From Eretmocerus hayati (taxonomy: Eukaryota > Arthropoda > Insecta > Hymenoptera > Aphelinidae): a stretch of DNA of 64,000 nt. Positions 48,601 to 60,600 of this stretch are shown piece by piece. A model generated the notes under the pieces. It saw only the letters and a program-made list of their open reading frames with translations, was not told the DNA's origin and searched no databases. Every line of letters begins with the position of its first letter. Positions within the stretch are counted from its first letter, which is position 1. The DNA is taken from contig CM056741.1 in assembly GCA_029851415.1 (NCBI GenBank), forward strand, positions 67,880,282-67,944,281, written 5' to 3'. A program made the position numbers and the translations under genes.

Positions 48601-51600
48601 TCAACCTTTTTTGTTGTGAAATCTGTACGATGGCCTAGTCTATGTTTGGGATATTGCAAATATTTCTTCCCCGTTGTATACATGAAAACGAAGAAAATAC
48701 GCCCTTGTGAGTTGTGAAAGTATGTTCCTGGTCGAGTTCGTGAGCGTTTGGAGATTTATTGCAAAATCAGGCAAATTTTGCTGATAGCAACTCGAAGAAT
48801 CATCTTTACGACTGGTCTCGAACGCATCCTAGCTTTCTTAGAGTACTGTCGTCGTGTTCAGCAGGCCAAAATACGTGAGAAATCATAATTCGAGTACGCT
48901 CAAAGCCTGCTGCAACGTTGCACCATCTAAATCATATATCTACAAAATCTGCAAAAAACGCTGAAAATGCAGTTTTGCAGAACCTCACTATTTCGCGATT
49001 CCAAAAAAATCCTGATGGCTAGGTGCAAAACTGGTTTCGGATTCGGTTGCTGAGTCAAAAAATACACAAAAAAGTCATTGTCCGGTCAATGCACTATCCC
49101 TCACCCACAGTTTCGTTGTCCAGTGGAACAAGTCTCCCTCCAAAACCACGTAATTCACCACTATTTTTATGACACTGTTTCTAAGGTTGCATTCATAGCG
49201 GCCAATCCCATCTTAGTCCCAGCTTTTTACGAATGGTTTGGGACGTAAAATTTGACGAGGAATCCGATAAAAATATTGAATTTGAGATAAAATTTGACTG
49301 AAGGGCCAAAAAAACGTTTTATGCAGAAAAACTACTTTTTTGAGGTTATGTTGACCCTTTTCAGATTTGAAAGTATTTTTTTCGTAAAATTCAGCTTTTT
49401 TTACGTCGAAATGTGTGTTTGGAAATTTTTCAATGGGTCTTACATCCGTAAAAAATCAATCAAAAAATGAAAAAGTCGATTTTTTTGCAAATTTTAAAAA
49501 CGAAAATAGCGCGTCAAGCCCGCACGGATGAATTTTGGGACCTATGAACTATGCTTTTCATCTTCTTTCATCATGTTCAACATGTACCGAAAGTTACAGA
49601 AAACCCCTGACCATCGACCAAAAACCTGGTGATAATAAAAAGAATGACGTATACGTAGAATTTTCGGTATTAGCCGAGAATTTTCATTCCGGTAAGAACT
49701 CACGAGTAATATATCTGACAGATACACTTTCTATATTTGGAAGCTCGGATTTTTTCATCCTTGGAATACTGGGAAAAGAGGAAAACGATTTTCATATTAC
49801 ATTTTTTCCTGATAGTAAAACCCGAGAATGTATTCAAGATTCTGATGATGAAAAACAGTAAGTGCTCTGGTGACATGAACTTAGAATGACTACGAACCTA
49901 GGAGTATCGGTAAATTATATCCAAGATTTTGGAAAAAAAATTACCCAATATTCACATGAGAGAGTATCTTTGAAGCTCGTGTCACATCATCCAAAATCTC
50001 ACTGATATCATATTTGGTGCTATACTGAGAAAATTGGATGTTCAAACCAGTTTGAATGCAAAGAATGAATGCAAAAAAGTTCTGTAAAAGCTGTTACTAC
50101 TGAAATAATCTTGCAAGATTGATGCTACTGTAATATTCTTGAAATTGTTGTGGGTCAATCAATTGAGCCAAGTATGAGTTCTAGCACTTTGGAGGATGGA
50201 GTGAAAGAACTTATCTCATATTTGATTATGGGAAAGACTTAGCATGACTCAATGTTCAACCCAATGATGGAGTTAGAGGGATCCGTGGCTACTTGACTAT
50301 TACACCATATTTTCACTCAGAAGAGTATATGTGATCAATAATGAATCATGATAATCTATTCCATTAACCATTACAACTTGATGTAGTTGAGACTTGTAAA
50401 ACCACTGTAAGTGTGTGGAATGAAAATGGTCATTTTGTCAATCATCTCGTCGGACTATATTGAACTGCAGATGAAGTTTTAAAGGGCCCAAAGTAAGAAT
50501 TGATCATTGACAAATCAATTGAAACAGCATCTCATGGAACGTCATCATGTTATTATGCTGGCAATCAAAAGAAAAAAACTTGATTGATAGGGCATGATAA
50601 TCTTAGTTCTCACCACTGCTGTCTCAAAAATCTCGTAAAAAATGAAAAATTCATCTCCTTGCCTTCTACTTCAACAATATTCACAGACTCAGTATTGAAA
50701 AATTCATTGTGTACTCAAGATTTTGTAGGAACTGAGTATGATGACTGCAGAAAAAAGCACAATATTGTAAGCACATCCAAAGAGGTTATTCGTTGTCATA
50801 ATCCACCCATAATCCTCATAGAAACAGGAACAGAGTTTATGATCAGCAGACATAGCCTGTGCGTTATGTTGCTGGTGCTGTCTACCCACACAGCATGGGA
50901 ATCTTTCAGGAATATTCCAGGAATATTACATTGAAAGATTGGAATATTCCAAAAATATTACTCTGGAATATTCCTGGAATATAGTTATGTCCGCGGCTGG
51001 GAATCTTCCTGGAAGCTTTCACGGGAAGATTCCAGGGAATCTTGCAGAAATCTTCCAGAAATATTACATTGAAATATTTCACTGGAACGTTTCTGTAACA
51101 TTGCCAAGAATCTTCCAGGAATCTTTCAATGAAAGATCTCTGGAAGATTTCATTGAAACCTCTAGGGAATATAGTTATGTCCGCGGTCGGGAATATTCCT
51201 GGAATCATCCATGAAATATTTCTGAAATATCTCATGAAAGATTCCTGGCAATACTATGTCTGTGGTTGGAAATATCTCTGGAATCTTTGGTGAAAGATTT
51301 TTGGAATCTTTCATAAAAGATTTCTGACAATATTTCTAAAATATTTCAGGTTGATTACTATATAGGTACATTCCATCTGGATTCTTGGCAGATGGCCCGG
51401 GGTCTCTTACTGTAGTCTCATTTTTCTGAAATACTTCGAAACCATTCAATGATATTCAGTATAGTTTTTTGCAGACAAAAGGATGGAAAGATTCTGTAAC
51501 TTGTACGAATTGGAAGAACTTTTACTCACTCACAGATAAATTTTTTACAGGAAATCCCAGATGTTTTCAGGTTACAACCTAAACTAGGTCATGAATTAAA

Positions 51601-54600
51601 TAAGGTAATATCCAAAGATACCAGTTGGAGATAATACAGAATCTCGTTGAAAAACTCTTTCCAGAACTCACGCTAAACTTACCATCAGAGGCTCAAAAAA
51701 ATAGCATTCGAAAAAAAGGGACGTTTGGTTACTCCAAATTGGAGACAAGTGAGAAATCAGCGTATTGTTCGAATGTCTCACAAGTTTCCTTTTTCTCTGA
51801 AGATTCAATCATGTTCCATCTGGGTTCCTGAAAAATTTCATGGGATTCCTCACAGTAGAGTTATGTTTCCTGAAATCTCCTACCAATAGCTTAGTATAGT
51901 AAATTTATTGTAGTTTCCTTGAGGAACCGGGCTAGAAAGACCTCTGAGTGAGAAGTATCATCTCATGTCTGATCTGAAACAAGAGCCAGCGAGTATCACC
52001 TAATTTTGTTCTCAACTCAACAGTTGTCATCTGAGTAGAATGAACAATGTAAAATGTATTCACAGTGTGCTTTCATTAGTTCAGAACTAATTCATTGTTC
52101 AAATTGGTAGGACTGACAACCTCGGTTCAAACAAAACTTTTCTATATTAAATGGAAATATTAGTGCACGGTAATAGAGTCATTTTCTCTGAAAACTAATC
52201 TTACTTTGGATTCGTTCATCTCATCCTCAATGAAGAATTTGGTGAGATCAGCTTCAACAAAACAAACCAGGATTCCACGTGGGATAGATGGAGGATTCAT
52301 AACTGTATGGAGGGTTTAAAAGTGAGACGAGAAACCAATGCAGAGTTTCACAGCAAAGTCTCCAATATAATTTTGTTTGATGAGGAATTTTTCCATTCGA
52401 TTCTTGTGAATATTCTCTTAGAAAAGTTGTCTGTTCATGGTCATATTAAGTTGAAATCTGAAAGTTATGATCCCCAAAACTCTACTTCGTTTCCATCCAA
52501 AGGATTGTATGGTTACCTAATGTTTTACTTAATCTGATGGCTGAAATACTCCAAGCTCTCATAGGGTGTTCAATTGATACTGTTACTGATATCAGAATCC
52601 CATTGATTGGTTATCCAATACGTCCATCAAGGAAGGACCTTGAACATAGCCTGGGTATACAGATGCTGCACAAACATACGCTTAAGATCAAAAGATGTCT
52701 CTTTGTTTCATTACAAATACTGTCAACGAACGCTTAAGAATGTCTATGCAATCGCCATTCTTGATGACCATTGTCATGTACCTAATATGTAGATTGAAAT
52801 ATTCAAGAACTGGATGAAAACCCATTCCCGCCAATTGGTTTGACTTGGAGAAGTAATGTGTACGACTCGTGTCTACAGAATCCTACAATCACCATCTAGT
52901 TGAGGATAGAATCTCACCTACAGATATGGGATGAAGAGTTGCAGAAGATGTGTGGGTAGCTTGTATATGTTGAGATAATTGTTCTCATCATGATTGATGG
53001 TTTATCTCTATCTTACAGTGACAAATGATGATGTCATCAGTGATCCTGCTTTAAATAGCATTTCGTCCATTTGCTCTCACCCATTTTCCTGCAAATATAT
53101 CTTTGACTGAACACAAAGTGTCTAGCTCTTTGCTCACTAACACTCAAAAAGATTATTGGGCAGAAATACTCATCTGATCTACAAGGTATCAGCAACGAAT
53201 ACAGATCAGCTCTATGGGTTAAGAAAGTTCCGACAACGTAGGTTATGGTTGCTCATGCCGGTCACTTGAAAACTGTAAGACCGCAAGTTCGTAAAGTTTT
53301 CCATAAGGTTGACAATACTTGATGCATCACTACGAGATGAGTAACAAGGAAACGTTGGGAAATACATGGAAATTCCCTTTATACACGACTCGCCACGAAG
53401 AACACAAGTTGATGATATTCAGCTCGGCGTGCAGAGATTGGTCCCGCACGATGCTGCACGGCACTGACTGGCACTGACTTGCTAACCTGACCTGACCAGC
53501 TTCGAGTGGCTTCCCAGGACGAGATCCTCGAGAATTATTCACCAGAGGATCGAATTAGTAAAAGATCCCAATAACGCCAAATTTGCTCATTAGAAGAATT
53601 TTGGAATACTCAAGATATCTGGATATGAATGATGAACTAACCCTCGCGGAGCCACAGTATATAGTTGGATAAATTCAGCACCTTGAAATCTAATTATAGC
53701 GATGCATTTTCGTCTCAGAAATACTCTTCTGAGCTTGAAGAGGATCGACCTTTCAGGACTCCCATTCTAAGCCTCCATACGGTTATTAATAATTTCGGTT
53801 ATTGTTCAAGAGTCTGAGAACCCAGATCACTTGATAACCTGAGCATATCGTGGAGGCATATGTGATCTGGACTCAACCAGATATTGCACAAATATTTCAG
53901 AAAGATATTTATGGAATATTGCACCGAAATCTTTCTGAAATATCAATTGCATATTGCACTGGATAACCTTTCTGGTATCTTCCCAAAGATTCTCACAGTA
54001 CAGCAGGAATATATGGAGATGATGAGATTCACGAAACATTATATTCCACTGAAATCTGTCAGAAAGCATTCAAAAATCGTTCGGAATAAGATTGCTGGAA
54101 TATTTACAATGAAATTTTTGAGAACAACTTCGGAATACTACTTTTGGAAGATCCACTGGAATCTTTCAGCAAACCTCCACGAACTTGGCCCGAATATTTT
54201 ATTGGGAGGAAATTGAAGACAGACTGCCAGTGGATCATCGCAGGCATAATAAGATGTTTTTGGAGTATTGCACTGGGATCTTTGGAAAAGCACTTAGGTA
54301 CCGATCAACAGTGTTCCACAAAGCTTTCAGGAACTTTATCGAAAATCTTCCGATGCAAGATTGCTTGGATGTTGTCGTGCAATATTGCAGAAATATTCAA
54401 AAGTCATTTTTTTGCAATATTACACTGGAATCTTTCAGTAATCTTTCAGGAATCTTCCAAAAATCTTCCGGACCAGGATTGCTGGAATGTTGTTTGTAGA
54501 ATATTGCAGGGATATTTTGAAGTGTTATCGCTAGAATATTGCACTGGAATCTTTCAGAAAGCTTTTAGAAATCTTTCAAGAATGTTCTCCATCACAATTG

Positions 54601-57600
54601 CTGAGAAATTGTCAATTGATGAAATATATGAAAGCCATACTTTTGGGATATTGCAAAAATTTTTCAAAGGACTATATTGGAAAACCTCTTGAGAATTTCT
54701 CCGAATCAATATTGCTGAAAGATTGTCAGGAATATTGCAAGAATGTTCGAAGATGATGTTTCGCAAATATTGCACTGAAATCTTATCGAGGAAGCTCTCA
54801 GAAACCTCTCAAAAATCTTCCAGGAAGCTCCCAAAGACCTCCCAAAGACCTTCCAGTGCAAGGTTGCTGGAAAAGTGTCGTGCAACATTGCAGAAATATT
54901 TCCAAGTCAAACTTTTGGAATGTTGCACTGAAATCTTTCAGAAACCTTTCAGAAATCTTTCACCGTAAGGTTTCTGAAAGATTGTTCGTAATATTTCATG
55001 AAATATTTCTGGGAGCTTCCTGGGGGATTGCTATGGAATATTCCAACGGAATATTATGAAATATTTCCTGAAATATTCCTGGAAGATTTCTGAAAGATTC
55101 CATTGAAATATTCCAGTGAAATATTTTCTTGAAATATTCCCATGCTGTGTGGGTACTGTATGGTGTGCTGCACGTTACCATGATGCCAGTGTTTAGAACA
55201 TTCCACAAGTTGAGCAATATACATCTTATCGCATTTGAATTAGTCAGACAATAACACAATACGAATCGACAATCTAGAATTAGAATATGTCCGTGATGTT
55301 TGCGTCGCGAACGAATGCGTCTAATCCGTAGTGGCATCCGATCCAATATATATATATGCTTGCGGTGCGGTAACAACGAGCGCACAAAATATATATCGCC
55401 TCGTCGAGAGACCAATGTGAATATACATATATATATAGCTGTATAGCCATACATAGTTCGACATCACGCGGCGCGGTAGCGAGGCAGTACGATATACATC
55501 ACATACATCGATCGTCGTTCGTACGCAAGCGGCGAGGAACGGGGGGTACAATATTTCGAGCGAGAAACGATTCGATTCGAGAAAATATCGCACAGCAGCA
55601 GAATAGGTGCGGATACTATCATGCACTGTAACTTTCGGAATTCAAACTAGAGAAGAGGTTGTTTTATTTGAATATCTGTTTCAAACGCTGCAGACATGGG
55701 AAGTACGCCAATGAACCACAGCTCAAGATCAGGCTCAGCAATGCTGATGCACGCTAGAACCACGACCAAACATTATTGTCTGGGCGGACCAGATATTGAA
55801 GTATAGAGGTTCTTTTGGAGGCTTATAACATTGAATTTGATGATTTTATTATACTACTGATGATGATCTTCATGAATATTCTTCATATTAGAGAAAAAAT
55901 TTTGGTGGGGCCCACTAAAGCTCGTGTAGATACTGTAAATAGATGTTAAACTGATGATTTTTCGAAAGGTTTGACTTCCGAAAGTGCTGAAACGCACATT
56001 TGTACTCTCTCTTAACACGTTCGCTGCGACGGGTCCCACGGGTGGGACCCGTTTTTGTTCGGGCTCTAGTGTGCACCAAATGACGTAGACACATCCAATG
56101 GCTTCTGTAGCGGTTTTAACTCACTATATACGATGCCAAGAACATGCGTACAGGCCAGTTTCGGGATCGGACTTGATTGGTTCGAGCTACGCCATAAAAA
56201 TTGAATTTTCGTGGGAATGTCGATGAATAACACAAAAATAGCCCGGAAATTGTGAATATATCAAGTCCGTTTGAATATTTTACAACGTATCTTATAGCTT
56301 ATTTGGAAGCTTACGTCAAAAACTACAAAATGAGCCCAAGTACGCGTAATTTGAGCGAGACAGAGCCAAGTTATCAGAAATTTAGACGCAAAATAACTAT
56401 GAGACAAACCGAGTAAATGGTTGACATTGCAATTGCACTTCCTCTCTTCCAGACCAATCTATTTTATCTCTCCGCGTATGAGGAACTTTTCGTATCCAGA
56501 GAAGTTAAAGAGTATCTCGAAAAAGCAGCTGTGTCTCGTGGATTCACGAGGATAGAAAATCATACTCGCGTGGATCACAATCGCAATCCGCGGTTCGTAC
56601 GAGGCAAAAGCTTCCAATTCAGGCCATGCTCGCGAATTACCCGAATGGTACCGAGAAATCGACGAATGCTCCCGAAAAGCTAAAGACAACATCTTAGGAT
56701 CACTAATTTTGGTAGCTAGATCATTCACTTCATCCCCCATTGCACGATAGAAATTTTCGCGGGTCCCACCGGTGAGACCCGCGAAAGTTCTTAGATTTCT
56801 TGTATATACTACTAAACCGATCACAAATCAAAAGGTTTGACTATTATAAGTGCAAAATCATGCGTTTGTACTCTCTCGCACTCTGGGACGGAATACCGGT
56901 TTTCACCGTCGCAGCGAACGTGTTAATCCAGACCGGAATCGCGATTTTGCCTTCGCAGTGAACGTGTTAAAAAACACAAACCGAAAAAGGTTTCGGATGA
57001 GGAAGATAGGTCTAAGTCGATTAGACGCGTGGGATTCAAGTTCACATTTCTTAGCAATCTATAGACTGTTCAGGAATTCTGAGTACTGGAAGGGTTTTTC
57101 AAATCCATTCATCATATGTAATGTTGGTCATTCAGTTGGGAATATTACGTTCGATTTCTGAAAAGTGAGATTCTTTATAGTAGAGCACTGTTACTGAACG
57201 CGGTAGGTTCTCTTTTTGTTCCATGATTTTGCGATGGGCTCAGATGAACTTACCTCAATTTTTTGGATGATTCCCGTGGTGACGAGTCTTTCGATTGTGG
57301 CGACAATGGCCTGATCAAGATCTTGACAAGGTTTGCAGAATATGAACTCGTATTTCAATACTTCGCAGAGCATGCGGGCTTTCTCAACGAGCGATTCTTG
57401 CGAGACTAGTACATTGTTATTTTCTGCAGCTTTTGGGTCAGCTTTCATGTTAGACAGGAGGACCGCATTAAAAGCTGTTACCACTATGCTGTCCAAAACA
57501 TAGAAAGACAGCATCGTGTTACTGTAGTAAGAAAGTTCAATCACATTTGGAAGAATTGAGACGGGTCGTATCGCTGTGACCATTCGAGATTTCATCAACT

Positions 57601-60600
57601 GTCCATCGTTGACATCAGTAATTTCTTGCCTCTGTTGTTTGACCAAGCCAGGTCCCAGAATTTCAAGCTGAAATCGAATTTCATCATTATGATCGATTTT
57701 CGATAGTGAAGAAGGGAGCGGAAAGAAACTGATTGCTTCACAATTCGTGCGCATACATAATTTCCACGGAACCGTTCACTTTTGTGTTACTACAGTATTG
57801 CAGGGTATCCTGAGCTATGGGGATCGCGGAAAAGTGGCATTATATTAGTCTAGTAAAACTAAGGATTTCGAAGAAATATGCTCTAATGTAACGTGAAGGA
57901 ACTTTTTATGGAATGATGCCCGGATCAGTAATCCACCAATTCGGAACGGCAATTTCTTGTGCTATTTTTTCTACAGTCAGTTTAGTGCAAAATTATACAG
58001 TCTCCCATCGATTTTCGTGAATCCGTGGAAAAATATGAACTTTTCCAGGGATATATCTACGGATTCTGATAGCGGGTAAAATTCTCAAGAGGATGAGGAA
58101 AAAATTCTGAAAATGATGAGTCCACCCAGAGTTATCGCAATAAACAATCAAAAATAAATCAAAAATCTGATTATTTATTGTGCTCTCTTGCTATTGCGAC
58201 AATCATTTCGAAACCCCCGTAATAAATGGGTTTTATGAGTCCTGAGATGTACTCGAAATTCTCAGCTTCTACAGGGTCGATTTACCTCATTTTTCTTTCG
58301 AGGTAGTGTACCATCGTCTAATAATCGCAAACCCCGCACTCTCTTGCTCTTATCACCCATCGAATTCCCTCGAAATTTCGTTATCAGGGAAGATACAAAT
58401 CGCGATGGTATTGGGACAACGAGTGATTGAGTCAAGTAGGACGTTCATTGTTCTCGATTCGGCAGTACCGCATAGTATGTAGCTCAGTAGTACAGCGCAT
58501 AGAAAAATTCGTTTGCTCAGGGGTGAAGCACGATGCGAGACCGACACTCTAATTCACCTGAAAATTTCGGGATATTTTTCCACAAGACGATTACGCAGGG
58601 AAAGGGGAGTTACATCACTGGTCGCGGACTACTTTTCGTGGATGTTTCTAAACTATCGACTCTGATACAAGACTGTGGTGTATCTTCCCCGGTAACGAAA
58701 TATGAAGGGAATCGGACGGGTGATAAGGGCAAGAAGGTGTGAGGATCGAGATTTTTAGACGATGGTACACCGCCTGGAAAGGATAATGAGGTAAATCAAG
58801 CCAATAGAAGCTGAGAAATTTTTGGAAATGTGGCGCGTTCAAATTTGAAGCGCGCGAATCAGATTTCGCGGCGCGGCTGCATACTCGGCCACTTCACGGA
58901 GCTCTCGTCAGTTTTCCATCGTTTTTCGAGCACTGCCTTCGATCAGAGAGCGTTTGAAGGTGATTGAATCACTAATCATGTGAAACTTTGATTATATTTG
59001 TAATATATGCCGAAGTCCCGCCCTTCATCTTCATTTGTTCATCGGTAATGAATTAAAAAAAAAAAAGGAAAAATATCTCGGGAACAACAAGTCCCACAAT
59101 GATCTATCTTACCTCAAAATTTGAAGAAAAATAAACTCTTATCAGACCAATCAAAAGAACCACGTCGATAGCTTCAACCGTTTTCGCTTTAATCGATGAA
59201 GGAGATCCCAAAAATTTGCATGTTATAAGCAAATGCTCGGGAAACTTATTCAATGTGCCATATTTGGTACTTTCTCGATGAATTATAAGTCAACATCTCT
59301 AGAACTTACCTGATTCTCGGCGATTTTTTCCGATACCGGGACCATACTTTTTTCAATAACAATAAGACACTCAAACCTTATAAACAAATGCATCATCACA
59401 GAAAATCAATGAATCACTCCAGAGTTTTAAGTACATCTAAGGACTCATAAAACCCATTTATTGTGGGGTTTTCGAAATGATTGTCGCAATAATAAGGGAG
59501 CAATAAACAATCAGAGTTTTGATTGATTTTTGATTGTTTATTGCGACAACTCTGGGTGGACTCATCATTTTCAGAACTTTTTTCTTTATCTTCTTGAGAA
59601 TTTTATCCGCTATCAGAATCCGTAGATTTGGCTGGAAACGTTCAAGTTTTTCCACGAATTCACGAAAATCGGCGAATCTGCATAATTTTGCACTAAATGA
59701 ACCTTCGACAAGAGCACAAGAAATTGCCATTCCGAATCGGTGGATTACTGATCCTGGCATCATTCTACGCAATAAAAAATGTTTCCCCCTTGAATTAGAG
59801 CTTTGGTGACAAAAATCGAGCCAGAATGAGCGAATATTACTGGACTATAGAATCTGCCATCATTCAATACGTACTTCATCCATTTTGATTGAAACGCGTT
59901 CTGGTTTGTCAACAGCAGCATCGCAATTACCGATTCTTGGGTGTTTTGCGTGCGAACTTTCGCTTATTTCAAAATTGACAGTGCTGTACAAAAAATGCCT
60001 GACTCTCAAAAATCCTGATATAATTGTATGTTCATCCACTCCGATTATATTTTCAAAAAAATTTCAAGTCAGAGGTGTGCTTAGCTTTGGCTATGATATT
60101 AGTCCTCTTTTGTGAATGGAACCCAGTTTTGTAAAAAAATTAACCCTAGTGACAGTTTGCTAAAGTAATGAAATACTTCGTCCGAATCGTGAAATTTAGA
60201 AAGAGGATTTTGAAGTTGAAAACAAGACAAATCGAATCCCGTTAGGTCCCGAACTGTGCCATGATTCAGAAAAATCTTGCACAGATCCAAAGCTTATAAC
60301 AATGTTGCGCCGCCCATGTAGAACATAAGATTCCATGAACATACATGATCATGGAATTCGTGGATTCCATGTTCATATATGATCAGGTATAAAATCGGTT
60401 TGAAAATTCTTTATTTTTATCCCGGAAAGACGCGATCTACTCATTTACAACTGGTATAACATTAATACTTCACAGTATTGATCAAACATAACTCAGAAAA
60501 ACCTTTCTCAGAGTCATTCTCAGGTTTTGAACATTTGAAGCACTGAAGAGAAAGGTTTCGTAAAAAATGTCACTTTTTTGAAACTTGAGACCGACTCCTG

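Noticed and set aside
50890..51360. CRISPR-like repeat array
   Set aside because: Units are degenerate short palindromes without uniform repeats or unique spacers, in a eukaryotic intron next to transposon ends.
53884..54888. Long frames on both strands, up to 182 codons
   Set aside because: They arise because the GAATCTTTCAG-like repeats of the 4.27-kb element lack stops; the translation is repetitive and mirrored on both strands.
57191..57253. Extension of the GPAT1 frame beyond the exon border at 57254
   Set aside because: A strong GTAAGT donor sits at the border, and the GPAT C-terminal region continues in phase at 43337. The extension is intron.
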